Shown in pieces: positions 37,235-46,788 of a stretch of DNA of 64,000 nt. The notes under the pieces are model-generated. The model saw only the letters and a list, made by a program, of their open reading frames with translations. It was not told the origin of the DNA and did not search any database. How positions within the stretch are numbered: position 1 is the first letter of the stretch; each line of letters opens with the position of its first letter. The translations under genes were made by a program, and so were the position numbers. This DNA is from Longimycelium tulufanense (GTDB taxonomy: Bacteria; Actinomycetota; Actinomycetes; Mycobacteriales; Pseudonocardiaceae), in NCBI RefSeq assembly GCF_014645795.1, contig NZ_BMMK01000014.1:1-64000 (forward strand). Direction: 5' to 3'.

Positions 37235-37792
37235 TTATTTCCGCCGCGGGCGCAGGGACACGGCCAGCATCAGGATCCCGATGCCCACCGCACCGCCCGC
37301 CACGATCCAGCGCAGATCCACGTCCGGCAGCCAGAACGCACCGTTGGTGAGGGCGTAGGCCGACACCAACAGGGCCAGGAGCCCGGCGACCAGGGTGAGC
37401 GGGTCCGGCCCGCGCCTGGCCGGTGTCGTGCTGTCGCCCGAGTTCGCCACATTCCCTGTATCGCTCGGCACGCTCGGGAAAGCCTCGGAACCGAAGCTCG
37501 GCGGCACGTACGGGTAGGACGAGCTGGTGCCGAACGTCGCGCCCGGTGGGTTGAGGGTTGGCCCAGAGGGGGTGCTCAGCGAGCTGTTGATCGACTCCGC
37601 GCGCGAGGTCGCAGATCCTGTGGGTGAGTCCGCTACGCGGCCAGACTCGGTGACAGGGCTTTCCGTGCCGTGGCTTGCTGTTGCTCGCGAGTCCTCGGCA
37701 CCCTCCCCCGACTCGGCGCGCAGGTTGTCGGTGTCACCGCTCGACCCTGCGAGCAGGTCTTCGGTCTTTCGCTCCCGGCCCGGGTCAACCAC
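37235..37792 (-). CDS. membrane protein of the PspC cluster
   Basis: 185 residues. The long Ser/Thr/Glu-rich N-terminal part has no predicted structure; a C-terminal pair of helices (LTLVAGLLALLVSAYALTNG and LRWIVAGGAVGIGILMLAVS) ends in LRPRRK. GTG 37792 overlaps the PspC gene stop by eight bases, so the two are translationally coupled. The helix pair resembles LiaF-type membrane segments. Probably part of the envelope-stress unit. Confidence 0.72.
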   Translation of the reverse strand: MVDPGRERKTEDLLAGSSGDTDNLRAESGEGAEDSRATASHGTESPVTESGRVADSPTGSATSRAESINSSLSTPSGPTLNPPGATFGTSSSYPYVPPSFGSEAFPSVPSDTGNVANSGDSTTPARRGPDPLTLVAGLLALLVSAYALTNGAFWLPDVDLRWIVAGGAVGIGILMLAVSLRPRRK

Positions 37793-39080
37793 GGCCCACC
37801 TCCACGTTTCCGGTTCCGGCCCGCACGTCCAGCACGACCTTGCCGCCGCCGGAACCCTCCTGGTGCGTCCGCGTGCTCTTCCGCAACCCCGAGTTCCGCT
37901 GGTCCAGGCAGGTGATGTCGCCGATCTTGGCCGAGCAGGTGGCCGCCACCTCCGCATTGGCCGGTACCAACACCCGGACGTTGCCGAGTCCCACGTTGAT
38001 CTCCTTGCGCAGCTCCTCACCCGCGCCGAGCGGCAGCTCCGACAGGTCCACGCGCAGGTCGCCGACCGAGAGCCGGTAGTCGCCCGCCTTGGCCTCCGCG
38101 ACAGTGCGCGGCGTGAAGCGTTCGTCCCCGATGCCGTGCCACGCCCCCGGCCACGCGCCGAGCGGCAGCACGCTGGTGATGACCGCGGCGGCACCCACCG
38201 GAATCGCCAGCGGGATCAACCCCCGGCCGCCCTGTAGGAACGACCCGAACACCATGCCCAGGCCGAGCACGCCGAGCACGACACCGATCACGTGCGACAC
38301 CGTCATCGCGGGAACCTGGGAGGCCACCGCGATGGCGATGCCACCCGCCACCAGCGCGAGGCCGAGCGTCACGAGGGTGACCCGGGACTGGCGCCGGGGC
38401 GGCTCCGTCGGCCCGACCGGCGCGGGTTCCGGCAAGTCCCATGCGAAGGGCGCCACGCCCAGGGGGTCCCAGGTGGGGGGCGCCTCCGGCTCGTGCGCCG
38501 GGGAGCGGGCCCCGGCAGGTGCACCTGCCTGGTAGGCCCCGCGAAACTCGCCGGTCGGGTACGCGGGCGGCGTGGGCCCGGTGGCCGGTGGGGCTGCCTC
38601 GGCGGGCGGCGCCGAGGCAGCGGTCGCCAGGTACCGCTCCCGGTTCTCCGCCCCGCGGTTCTGGTGCAGCAGATACAGGCCGGCGGCGGCCAGCGCGATC
38701 ACGAGCCACCCGCTGGGACCCCCGGGCCCGAACACCGCTCCACTCGCCGGCAGCAGCGCGATCAGCAGCAGGATCGTCGTGACGGCGGACACCGACGAGC
38801 GGCCCCGCTTGGCCAGCCCCTCCAGCGCCGACACCTCGTCGCCCTCCTCCGGCAGCAACAGCCAGCCCACGAGGTAGAGCAACACCCCGACCCCGCCGGC
38901 GATGGTCGCCACCACGAACGCGATCCGCACCAACACCGGGTCGATGCCGTACCGCTGGCCGATGCCGGTCGCGACGCCCGCGACCTTCCGGCCGGCCTTC
39001 GGTCGTCGCGGCCGGGTGGCCCAGAAGTCACGTAGCGTGTCGTCCAGGCCACCGCCCTGTTTTGCCTGCATCCCGCTCAC
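37785..39080 (-). CDS. PspC-domain membrane protein with LiaF-like C-terminus
   Basis: 431 residues: PspC domain at about 20-75 (GRKVAGVATGIGQRYGIDPV, VLLYLVGWLLLPEE), several TM helices, a Pro-rich cytoplasmic linker, more TM helices, then a C-terminal beta-rich domain (YRLSVGDLRVDLSELPL, INVGLGNVRVLVPANAEVAA, GTGNVEVGRG) typical of toastrack/LiaF proteins. It diverges from a PspC-histidine kinase/response regulator pair at 39260-41370. GTG 39080 or ATG 39071 is the start; neither has a clear RBS. Confidence 0.85.
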   Translation of the reverse strand: MSGMQAKQGGGLDDTLRDFWATRPRRPKAGRKVAGVATGIGQRYGIDPVLVRIAFVVATIAGGVGVLLYLVGWLLLPEEGDEVSALEGLAKRGRSSVSAVTTILLLIALLPASGAVFGPGGPSGWLVIALAAAGLYLLHQNRGAENRERYLATAASAPPAEAAPPATGPTPPAYPTGEFRGAYQAGAPAGARSPAHEPEAPPTWDPLGVAPFAWDLPEPAPVGPTEPPRRQSRVTLVTLGLALVAGGIAIAVASQVPAMTVSHVIGVVLGVLGLGMVFGSFLQGGRGLIPLAIPVGAAAVITSVLPLGAWPGAWHGIGDERFTPRTVAEAKAGDYRLSVGDLRVDLSELPLGAGEELRKEINVGLGNVRVLVPANAEVAATCSAKIGDITCLDQRNSGLRKSTRTHQEGSGGGKVVLDVRAGTGNVEVGRG

Positions 39081-39259
39081 GATGGACAAGCCTCGTCCAC
39101 CGGTCGGGCGGTCGCATCGGGGACGCCCCTGAGCCGGCCCGGAAGTGGCGCGCCACCGGGTCCGGGTCGTTCCCCGATGTCCCGCGCGCGGGCGCGTGTG
39201 ACCATGGCCGGGAGCAGGCAGGGCCCGGTGGCAGGGGAGGCGATGTGCAGGAGGCAGCC

Positions 39260-40669
39260 GTGACGGACGCGGCGGAGCGGCCCGAGGATCCGGCCGCGGT
39301 CCCGCGCGGCGGCCAGCGGGCGGCGGACCCGGGGGACCGGGCCCGGCGGGCTGGGCGGGCCCAACCACCCGAGCAGGCGGTGGGGGAGCGTCCACCGCTG
39401 CGGCGCCGCCGGAGCGGGCGGGTCGTCGCGGGCGTGGCCGGCGGGGTCGCCGACCACCTCGGCGTGCCCGTGCTGTGGGTGCGGGTCGTGTTCGCCGTGC
39501 TGGCCGGGCTCAGCGGCGCCGGCGTGGTCGGCTACGGGCTGCTGTGGGCGTTCGTTCCGCAGGAACCGGTCAGCGCCGAACGCACGGCGTCGACGCGGGA
39601 GCGACAACAGGCCGTCGGCCTGCTCGCGCTGGCGGTCGGGCTGGCGGTGCTGGCCGGCATCCTCGGCAACCCGACCACCGGCTGGGTCACCGGGCCGCTG
39701 GGGATCGCCTTGGTCGGCGCCGTCCTGGTGTGGCGGGAGGCCGACGAGGCGCAACGCCGCCGCTGGCTGGGCAGCGCCCGCTCCGGCGCCCTCGGGGTGC
39801 TGCTCGGCGGCGGGGGCACGGCCGCGGTCATCCGGGTGGTCGGGGGCGCCTCCCTCGTCGTCACGGGGATTGCCGTGTTCCTGTTCGAGCAGGTCGACCT
39901 CGCCACGGTCCAGGCCGCGCTGCTGGCCGTGCTGGCCACGCTGGCCGGGGTCGCCGTCCTGACCGTTCCCTGGTGGTTGCGCCTGGTGCGGGACCTCAAC
40001 GAGGAGCGGCGGGTCAGGATCCGCACCGAGGAGCGCGCCGAGATCGCGGCGCACCTGCACGACTCGGTGCTCCAGACGTTGGCGTTGATCCAGCGCCAGG
40101 CCGAGGCGCCGCGCGAGGTGCGCCGGCTGGCGCGCGGGCAGGAGCGTCAGCTCCGAAGCTGGTTGTACGGGCCGTCCGGCTACGGCCGGCGCGGGGCGAC
40201 CGAAGGCGCCGAGGACGGGGCCTCGGTGTCGACCGCGCCGGGGGTGTCGGGTCACACGCTCGGCGAGGCTGTTGCCGCCGCGTGCGGTGAAGTCGAGGAC
40301 GCGTTTGCGGTCAATGTGCAGCAGGTCGTTGTGGGGGACTGCGAGCTGGACGAGCGCACGGTCGCGGCGGTGCACGCGATGCGGGAGGCCGTGGTGAACG
40401 CGGCCAAGCACGCCGGCGTTGGCGAGGTCAGCGTGTACGCCGAGGTCGAGCCGGACATCGTCACGGTCTTCGTGCGGGACCGGGGCAAGGGCTTCGACCC
40501 CGAGGACGTGCCCGCGGACCGGCACGGGCTGGCCGACTCGATCCGGGGAAGGATGGAACGGCACGGCGGTACGGTCCGGTTGCGCACCGCGCCGGGGGAC
40601 GGGACCGAGGTGCAGCTGACGATGCCGCGGCACGGCGGCCGGCGGAACGGCAAGGAGGCACGAGGGTGA
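39260..40669 (+). CDS. PspC-domain sensor histidine kinase
   Basis: 469 residues. A basic N-terminus, PspC domain (about 55-105: SGRVVAGVAGGVADHLGVPV), several TM helices, then a HisKA_3-type dimerisation helix (ERAEIAAHLHDSVLQTLALI, phospho-His in HLHDS) and a HATPase domain (MREAVVNAAKHAGVGEVSVY, FVRDRGKGFDPEDVPADRHG). It senses envelope stress by family analogy with LiaS. GTG 39260 has AGGAGG upstream; it overlaps the regulator gene by four bases. Confidence 0.9.
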   Translation: MTDAAERPEDPAAVPRGGQRAADPGDRARRAGRAQPPEQAVGERPPLRRRRSGRVVAGVAGGVADHLGVPVLWVRVVFAVLAGLSGAGVVGYGLLWAFVPQEPVSAERTASTRERQQAVGLLALAVGLAVLAGILGNPTTGWVTGPLGIALVGAVLVWREADEAQRRRWLGSARSGALGVLLGGGGTAAVIRVVGGASLVVTGIAVFLFEQVDLATVQAALLAVLATLAGVAVLTVPWWLRLVRDLNEERRVRIRTEERAEIAAHLHDSVLQTLALIQRQAEAPREVRRLARGQERQLRSWLYGPSGYGRRGATEGAEDGASVSTAPGVSGHTLGEAVAAACGEVEDAFAVNVQQVVVGDCELDERTVAAVHAMREAVVNAAKHAGVGEVSVYAEVEPDIVTVFVRDRGKGFDPEDVPADRHGLADSIRGRMERHGGTVRLRTAPGDGTEVQLTMPRHGGRRNGKEARG

Positions 40670-41370
40670 GCGCGCAGGGCGAGGATGGCACGACGGCGTC
40701 GGGGGCTGGCACCGAGCAGGGGCCGGTGCGTGTCTTCCTGGTCGACGACCACGCGTTGTTCCGTACCGGGGTGAAGGCCGAGCTGCAGGATGCCGCAAAC
40801 GAGGTGCAGGTCGTGGGGGAGGCCGGCTCGGTGGCCGAGGCGGTCGCCGGGATCGCGCACTACCGGCCGGACGTCGTGCTGCTCGACGTGCACATGCCGG
40901 ACGGGGGCGGTGCCGAGGTGTTGCGCCGAGTTCGGCCGAACCAGCCGGACGTCGTGTTCCTGGCGCTGTCGGTGTCGGACGCGGCCGAGGACGTCATCGC
41001 CGTGATCCGGGCCGGTGCCCGGGGTTACGTCACCAAGACGATCTCCGGTCGGGAACTGGCCGACTCGATCCGGCGGGTGCGCGAGGGCGACGCGGTGTTC
41101 TCCCCACGGCTGGCGGGATTCGTACTGGATGCCTTTGCCGACAGGCCGGGAGCGGCGCCCATCCGCGACCCGGAGTTGGACCTGCTCACCCCGCGCGAGC
41201 GCGACGTACTCCGGCTTCTCGCGCGGGGCTACGCGTACAAGGAGATTGCCTCCGAGCTGTTCATTTCGGTGAAGACGGTGGAGACCCACGTTTCGAGCGT
41301 GCTGCGCAAGACCCAGCTCTCGAACCGCTACGAACTCTCCCGCTGGGCCTCCGACCGCCGCCTGGTGTGA
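40666..41370 (+). CDS. LuxR-type response regulator (LiaR-like)
   Basis: 234 residues. Receiver with phospho-acceptor Asp74 (VVLLDVHMPDGG), DD at 27-28, Thr/Lys pocket intact (ARGYVTKTISG). C-terminal HTH: LTPRERDVLRLLARGYAYKE, ELFISVKTVETHVSSVLRKT. GTG 40666 overlaps the kinase stop. It probably controls the divergent PspC operon. Confidence 0.93.
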   Translation: MSAQGEDGTTASGAGTEQGPVRVFLVDDHALFRTGVKAELQDAANEVQVVGEAGSVAEAVAGIAHYRPDVVLLDVHMPDGGGAEVLRRVRPNQPDVVFLALSVSDAAEDVIAVIRAGARGYVTKTISGRELADSIRRVREGDAVFSPRLAGFVLDAFADRPGAAPIRDPELDLLTPRERDVLRLLARGYAYKEIASELFISVKTVETHVSSVLRKTQLSNRYELSRWASDRRLV

Positions 41371-41776
41371 TCTGCCGGCTTTATCGGACTTTCATTTGTG
41401 CCGCAAGCGGACTTCACCGACCTGTGGATAACCGCGCCAGCCTGGGGAAACCGGTTTTGGTCCGGCCGCCAAGATCGGTAGGCTGGCCAGGGGCTCGCCC
41501 CCCAGGGAGGGCGGGTGGTGTGTCAAGGCTGGGCGGCACCAGGGCCGCCGGGCGTGGTCAGCCGCCGCTGCAGGCCGCTGAAGGTCCGTGCCCACCACGT
41601 CGTGGCCGACTATCGGGATTCCGCAGGGCAAAAGCCAACTCCGTTCCGAGAGCGCCTTCGACCAGGCCAAATTCGGTAATCCGACGGTAGGGTCCCCATC
41701 GACAGGGGATCGGATTCGGCTGCCACCGGACCCGGCCCCCGTGCGTGTCCCAAAAGACCGATTCCCTTGAGGACGT
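41371..41776. other. intergenic region with one DnaA-box-like 9-mer
   Basis: No gene is supported. TGTGGATAA at 41423-41431 is an exact complement of the DnaA box TTATCCACA. GC-rich imperfect repeats lie around 41480-41520. The promoter of the phosphatase gene is expected near its end. Confidence 0.45.
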
Positions 41777-43057
41777 ATGCGTAAGAAACCCGCCTTCGTC
41801 ATGGGCCTCGCGGTCGCCGCGGCGCTCGCCGCCGCGGCACCCGCCAACGCCGTGACACCCGCCCCGGTGGACGCCACGCAGCGGGCCAACTGCCCCCAGC
41901 TGAGCACGAACCTCGACTGGCACGGCGACAACCGGGCCAAGCTCCAGAAGATGATCGACGAGCGCGGCACCTGCTCGGGTAAGCCCGGCCCGCGTCCCGT
42001 CGCCGCATTCGACTGGGACAACACCGTCGTCAAGAACGACATCACCGACGCCACCCTCGCCTGGGCACTCCGGCACGACAAGATCCTGCAGCCCAGGAGC
42101 TGGAAGGACACCAGCAAGTGGCTGACCCCGGCCGCCGACCGTGCCCTGACCACGGCGTGCGGCACGTCCGTCCCGGCCGGTAAGCCGCTGCCCACCTCGC
42201 GCAACACTGCCTGCGCCGACGAGATCATGGAGATCCGCGGGAAGTCGCGGACCGTGGCGGGCGAGGAAGCCTTTGCCGGTGACTGGAACCACCGGCGCAC
42301 GGTCCCGGCCTACGCCTGGATCCCCCAGTTGTTCGCCGGACACACCCCCGGGGCCCTGAGGTCCTTCGCCAAGAAGGCACGCGCCGAGGCCCTCGGGGCG
42401 CCGGTGGGCTCGACGCAGACCATCGGCACGCACACCATCGCCGGATACGTCCGCTACTACGAACAGCAGAAGGACCTGATCCGCACGCTGAAGGCGGCCG
42501 GTTTCGACGTCTACATCGTCTCCGCCTCCTCCGAGGTGATCGCCGAGGCGTGGTCCGGAGGTGTGGGTATCGACCGCGAGCACACCATCGGCATCCGCAG
42601 CGCGATCCGGCACGGGAAGCTGACCACGGGCATCCGCGGCTGCGGCGACGTGCCGGACGGGCAGGGCGAGGTGCTGCCGTATCGGGACGGCAAGCGCTGC
42701 TGGATCAACCAGGAGATCTTCAAGATCAAGGGTGCGGCTGCCTGGGAGCAGCAGGATCCCGCGCGTCGCATCGCTCTCGGTGCGGGCGACGCCGATACCG
42801 ATGTGACGTTCGTAAGCGACGCCACCGGCGCGCACCTGGCGATCAACCGCAACAAGCCCGAGCTGATGTGCCGCGCCTACGACAACGCCGACGGCCGCTG
42901 GGTGACCAACCCGATGTTCGTCGAACCACTGCCGGGTAACCCCAACAGCTACCCCTGTTCGACGACGGCCAATGTCCACCCGGACGGCACGCACGGACCC
43001 GTGCTGCGCGCCGACGGCAGCGTGATCCCGGACCAGCTGGACACGGTGCACGGCTGA
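41777..43057 (+). CDS. secreted HAD-superfamily phosphatase
   Basis: 426 residues with a Sec signal peptide (1-25, RKKPAFVMGLAVAAALAAAAPANA). HAD motifs: I in AAFDWDNTVV (two Asp), II in YIVSASSE, IV in ALGAGDADTDVTF. The fold type resembles secreted phosphorylcholine/phosphoserine phosphatases (HAD_2 and PLPP families). Four or more Cys residues suggest disulfides, as expected outside the cell. It may scavenge phosphate or choline. Confidence 0.82.
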   Translation: MRKKPAFVMGLAVAAALAAAAPANAVTPAPVDATQRANCPQLSTNLDWHGDNRAKLQKMIDERGTCSGKPGPRPVAAFDWDNTVVKNDITDATLAWALRHDKILQPRSWKDTSKWLTPAADRALTTACGTSVPAGKPLPTSRNTACADEIMEIRGKSRTVAGEEAFAGDWNHRRTVPAYAWIPQLFAGHTPGALRSFAKKARAEALGAPVGSTQTIGTHTIAGYVRYYEQQKDLIRTLKAAGFDVYIVSASSEVIAEAWSGGVGIDREHTIGIRSAIRHGKLTTGIRGCGDVPDGQGEVLPYRDGKRCWINQEIFKIKGAAAWEQQDPARRIALGAGDADTDVTFVSDATGAHLAINRNKPELMCRAYDNADGRWVTNPMFVEPLPGNPNSYPCSTTANVHPDGTHGPVLRADGSVIPDQLDTVHG

Positions 43058-43087
43058 GCCGTAGCCCTCGGCGATTTGCACGAGCCC

Positions 43088-43124
43088 GCCGGGGACCCCC
43101 GGGTCTGCCGTACGGGTCCCCGGC
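43088..43124. terminator. terminator between HAD phosphatase and EamA gene
   Basis: GCCGGGGACCC and GGGTCCCCGGC form a perfect 11-bp stem with a 15-base loop, in the 75-base gap between convergent genes. Confidence 0.82.
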
Positions 43125-43132
43125 CGGCGCGG

Positions 43133-44071
43133 TCAGTCGCCGGCGCAGGCGGCGGGTTGGGTAGCCCGTGCCGGCTCGGGAGGCACCGGCACGGGCTGGT
43201 TTCGGGGCGTGCGGCGGGTGAGCGCGACTCCGACGAGCACGACGGCCATCCCGGCCAGCACGCGCTGGCTCAGCACCTCGCCGAGGACCACGGTGCCCAG
43301 CAGGACCGAGACGATCGGCATCACGTAGGTCACCGTCGCCGCGTTGGTCGGGCCCTCGTCGGCGATGAGCTGGTGGTTGAGGGCGAAGGCGAAACCGGTG
43401 CCCAGGGTTCCGAGGACCACGACCGAGGCGATCGCCAGCCAGTCCAGGTGAACCGGCTGCAACCCGGCCACGGGCACCGCCATCGTCGTCAACACCGTCG
43501 CGCCGATCATCTGGCCGGCAGCCGTCGCCGTGGGCGGTAGCCCGCGGCCGGACAGGTGCCGCGACAGGTAGACGAACCCGACGCCGTAACTCGCGGAGGC
43601 GGCGAGACAGGCCAGCGCTCCCCAGCTCAGCAGACCTTCGGCGTGCCACGGCGCGAAGATCACCATGATACCGGCGAAACCGAGCAGCAGGCCGGCCAGC
43701 CGCATCAAGGTCATCCGCCGTTCCTGCTTCGCCAGCAAGGCGAACAGCAGTGTCCACAGTGGAGTCGTGGCGTTCAGAACCCCGGCGAGCCCGGAGTCGA
43801 CCGTCTGCTCGCCGTAGCCGAACAGCACGAACGGCACGGTGTTGGCAACGAGCGCGACGACGGCCAGGTGCAGCCACACGTCCCGGCCCCACCCCGGTCG
43901 CTGGCCCTTCCTGGCGCACATCGCCACGAGCACCAGCGCGCCCAACGCCACCCGCCCGAGCGTGATCTGCACCGGCGAGAACGCCGCGAGCGCGAGCTTG
44001 ATCCACAGGAAGCTGGAGCCCCAGAGTAGGGCCAAGGTGGCGAAGCGGAGCAAGCTTCCCGGCCTGGTCAC
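43133..44071 (-). CDS. EamA/DMT-family transporter
   Basis: 312-residue membrane protein with about ten TM helices and two EamA repeats (first: LALLWGSSFLWIKLALAAFS, PLWTLLFALLAKQERRM; second: YGVGFVYLSRHL, NAATVTYVMPIVSVLLGTVV). Such proteins export amino acids or metabolites. A LysR gene diverges from it with a shared promoter region and is likely its regulator. Confidence 0.9.
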   Translation of the reverse strand: MTRPGSLLRFATLALLWGSSFLWIKLALAAFSPVQITLGRVALGALVLVAMCARKGQRPGWGRDVWLHLAVVALVANTVPFVLFGYGEQTVDSGLAGVLNATTPLWTLLFALLAKQERRMTLMRLAGLLLGFAGIMVIFAPWHAEGLLSWGALACLAASASYGVGFVYLSRHLSGRGLPPTATAAGQMIGATVLTTMAVPVAGLQPVHLDWLAIASVVVLGTLGTGFAFALNHQLIADEGPTNAATVTYVMPIVSVLLGTVVLGEVLSQRVLAGMAVVLVGVALTRRTPRNQPVPVPPEPARATQPAACAGD

Positions 44072-44149
44072 GTCGTCCTCCCGGCTGAGCGGTGCGTTGC
44101 GCCGACAGCCTGCGTCCGGAAACGCGTCAGATCAAGTGAATAATTGTGC

Positions 44150-44176
44150 ATGGACCATTGAGTAAATCTGTAGAGT
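44150..44176. promoter_or_regulatory. divergent EamA/LysR control region
   Basis: An AT-rich stretch (GTGAATAATTGTGCA) leads into the small dyad ATGG-A-CCAT (44150-44158), then TAGAGT (44171-44176), a -10 seven bases before the LysR start codon. The dyad is a candidate LysR contact. Confidence 0.45.
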
Positions 44177-44183
44177 GGGGTGC

Positions 44184-45086
44184 GTGCTGGACGTGCGCCG
44201 CCTGCAGATCCTCCGCGCGGTCGTGACGAGCGGATCCGTGACCGCCGCCGCGACCAACCTCGGCTACACCCCCTCCGCCATCAGCCAACAGCTGGCCGTC
44301 CTGGAGAAGGAAACCCGGACGCCGTTGCTGGAGAAGGCCGGCCGCGGGGTGCGCCCCACCGCCGCCGGCCTGCTGCTCGCCGAGCACGCGGCCGTGCTGA
44401 CAGCTCAGCTCGCCACCGCCGAGGCCGAGCTGACCGACCTGCGGGAGGGACGCACCGGGCGGCTGCGCATCGCGTTCTTCGCCACCGCCGGCACGTCGCT
44501 GGTGCCCCCGGCCATCGCCCGGTTCCGCCGGGAGCGACCCGACATCCAGCTCGAGCTGATCCTGCGCGACCCGGACGATCCCGTCGACGAAGTGGTGGCG
44601 GGCAATGCGGACATCGCGGTGACCGTCGTCGCCGACACCCCCGCCACCCTGCCCGGTATCAGGTTCCACCACCTGCTCGCCGACCCGTACCGGGTGGTGC
44701 TGCCGCGCGGTCACCACCTGGCCGGCGAAGCCAGCCCGATCGATCTCGGAAACCTGGCCGGAGAGCAATGGGTCGACGCGCTGGCCAACAGCCCCAGGGC
44801 ATGCCGTCACATCGTGCTCGACGCCTGCGCCGCGGCAGGTTTCGCACCGCACCAGGTCGGCGAGTCCGACGACTTCACCACCGCGCAGGGCTTTGTCGCC
44901 GCCGGCCTCGGCATGGCGTTGATCCCGCAGCTCGGCCTCACCGCCCCGCACCCCGGTGTCGTGGTCCGGCCCCTGCGCAACCCCGAGCCGATCCGGCACA
45001 TCTACGTTGCGGTCAGGGAAAACGGTGCCAGCCCGGCGCTCCAGGTACTCCTCGACGCACTCGACGACGTCGCAGAAGCCGCCTGA
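44184..45086 (+). CDS. LysR-family regulator
   Basis: 300 residues. N-terminal HTH (VRRLQILRAVVTSGSVTAAA, GYTPSAISQQLAVLEKET), C-terminal substrate-binding fold (LRIAFFATAGTSLVPPAIAR, NADIAVTVV, VGESDDFTTAQGFVAAGLGM). GTG 44184 is seven bases after TAGAGT, leaderless. Presumably controls the divergent EamA transporter. Confidence 0.92.
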   Translation: MLDVRRLQILRAVVTSGSVTAAATNLGYTPSAISQQLAVLEKETRTPLLEKAGRGVRPTAAGLLLAEHAAVLTAQLATAEAELTDLREGRTGRLRIAFFATAGTSLVPPAIARFRRERPDIQLELILRDPDDPVDEVVAGNADIAVTVVADTPATLPGIRFHHLLADPYRVVLPRGHHLAGEASPIDLGNLAGEQWVDALANSPRACRHIVLDACAAAGFAPHQVGESDDFTTAQGFVAAGLGMALIPQLGLTAPHPGVVVRPLRNPEPIRHIYVAVRENGASPALQVLLDALDDVAEAA

Positions 45087-45096
45087 CACAACAAAA

Positions 45097-45122
45097 AGCG
45101 GGCCCCCACCAGGGAGCCCGCT
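45097..45122. terminator. bidirectional terminator, LysR and protein kinase genes
   Basis: AGCGGGC-CCC pairs with GGG-GCCCGCT (one mismatch) between convergent stops. On the minus strand it is followed by TTTTTG, so it serves the kinase gene best. Confidence 0.8.
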
Positions 45123-45141
45123 CTTGGGATCAGATCGGCGG

Positions 45142-46788
45142 TCAGGTGGTGCCCTCCCACTTGAAGTTGTTGATCAGCCACCCACCGTCCTCGTTGGCGT
45201 ACTTGTGGTACATCCGCTTGTCCTCCGTCCCACCGTCCGTGCGGTGGATCCGGATGAGGACGGTGACCTGACCATTCGACGTCCTCGACGGGCCCTTGAG
45301 TATCTCGACCTTCTTCGAGTTGGTCCACCAGCCCCTGGTCTGTTCCATCGCCAACCTGCCGTTGAGGTCGAGCTTGGTCCAGGCGAGGTCTACATCGGGC
45401 ATGGCTTGGTAGAACTCGCTGACCGCTTCCTCCGGGCTGTTCGCCGGGCCCGGCTTGATGCTCTTCTCCCTGGCCTGGTCGGCGTTGCTGACCTCGGCGC
45501 CGTTGTTGGTGGAACTCGAACCACCGGCACCGCCGCTCGGGTTGTCGAGCATCGAGGAGGCGATCAGCACCCCGACCACGGCGGCGACCACCAACGCGGC
45601 CAGGTACAACCAGCCGGACCGGCGCGGCACCGGTCGCTTGGGCGAGCGCTTCGGGGCAGCCGCCGGGCGGCTCGGCAACGACGGGTGCGGGTCACGGCGG
45701 GGTGCGGCAGCGGGACGCCCCGCCGTCGGCCGCACGGGCGGCACTTCGGCCACCCGAGTCGGGTTCGGCCGGTTGGTCGCGCGCGGGTCCATCCGCGTCT
45801 GGGACTGCACCGGCGGCACCGGCATCCCCGCGGTCGGCGTGTGCGGCGGGCGTCCCGGCGGCGCGACCGGACCCGGCATGGCGGTGGTGGGCACCGCCTG
45901 GGTGGCCGCGGTCGGGCGCCACGGCGGCACGACGGTCGTCGGCTCCAACGCACCCGCCGGCACCGGCTTGCCGTCCGCAACCGCCTGCAACGCGTCCCGC
46001 GCCTGCGCCATCGTCGGCCGGTCCTCCGGCTCGGCGCGCAGTAACCGCATGAGCAACGCGGTCAGCGGCCCCGCCTGCTTGGGCGGGTTGACCTTGCCCG
46101 CGGCCACCGCGTGCAGCAACGCGAGCGTGTTCTCGTTCAGCCCGAACGGCGGCTCACCCTCGATCGTCGCGTAGATCGTCGAGCCGAGCGAGAAGACGTC
46201 GGAGGGCGGACCGATGTCCCGGCCGCGTGCCACCTCCGGAGCGAGGTAGGCGGGGGTGCCCGCGAGCATGCCGGTCTTGGTCACGGTGACGTCGCCGGTC
46301 GCGCGGGAGATCCCGAAGTCCGTGATCTTCACCGCACCGTCCTCACCGAGGAGGATGTTGCCCGGTTTGATGTCGCGGTGAATGATGCCGGCGGCGTGCG
46401 CGGCGGTGAGTGCGTTGGCGATGTGCGCGCCGATACGCGCGGCCTCCTGCGGCGACAGCTGGCCCTGCTCGGCCATCACCGCCGCCAGGCTGCGCGAGGG
46501 CAGGTACTCCATCACGAGGCAGGGCGCGCCGTCCTCCTCGACGACGTCGAACACCCCGATCGCGTTCGGGTGCTGCAGGCGCGCCGCGATCCGGGCCTCG
46601 CGCATCGCGCGCTGCCTGGCCTCCTCGGACTCGTCCCGGCTCAGGCCGGGCTGCAACAACAACTGCTTCACCGCGACCGTGCGATGCAGGCGCTCGTCGT
46701 GCGCCTGCCACACGATGCCCATGGCACCGCTGCCGATGCGCTCGAGCAGTCGATAGCGTCCGGCGACCAGGCGACCTCCGTCGCTCAC
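45142..46788 (-). CDS. Ser/Thr protein kinase, membrane-anchored
   Basis: 548 residues. Kinase domain at about 10-270: GSGAMGIVWQAHD, Lys in VAVKQLL, HRDIKPGNIL (catalytic Asp), DFGISRA, GTPAYLAPE. Then a Pro-rich linker, one TM helix (about 398-418, GWLYLAALVVAAVVGVLIAS) and an extracellular domain of about 130 residues (SPEEAVSEFYQAMPDVDLAW, WWTNSKKVEILKGPSRTSNG, WLINNFKWEGTT) of the NTF2-like type that may sense an outside signal. No PASTA repeats are present, so it is not PknB. Confidence 0.93.
   Translation of the reverse strand: MSDGGRLVAGRYRLLERIGSGAMGIVWQAHDERLHRTVAVKQLLLQPGLSRDESEEARQRAMREARIAARLQHPNAIGVFDVVEEDGAPCLVMEYLPSRSLAAVMAEQGQLSPQEAARIGAHIANALTAAHAAGIIHRDIKPGNILLGEDGAVKITDFGISRATGDVTVTKTGMLAGTPAYLAPEVARGRDIGPPSDVFSLGSTIYATIEGEPPFGLNENTLALLHAVAAGKVNPPKQAGPLTALLMRLLRAEPEDRPTMAQARDALQAVADGKPVPAGALEPTTVVPPWRPTAATQAVPTTAMPGPVAPPGRPPHTPTAGMPVPPVQSQTRMDPRATNRPNPTRVAEVPPVRPTAGRPAAAPRRDPHPSLPSRPAAAPKRSPKRPVPRRSGWLYLAALVVAAVVGVLIASSMLDNPSGGAGGSSSTNNGAEVSNADQAREKSIKPGPANSPEEAVSEFYQAMPDVDLAWTKLDLNGRLAMEQTRGWWTNSKKVEILKGPSRTSNGQVTVLIRIHRTDGGTEDKRMYHKYANEDGGWLINNFKWEGTT

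Noticed and set aside
41423..41431. Exact DnaA box (TGTGGATAA) that might mark an origin
   Set aside because: Only one box is present, with no dnaA, dnaN or box cluster nearby. It may be chance or a minor regulatory site.
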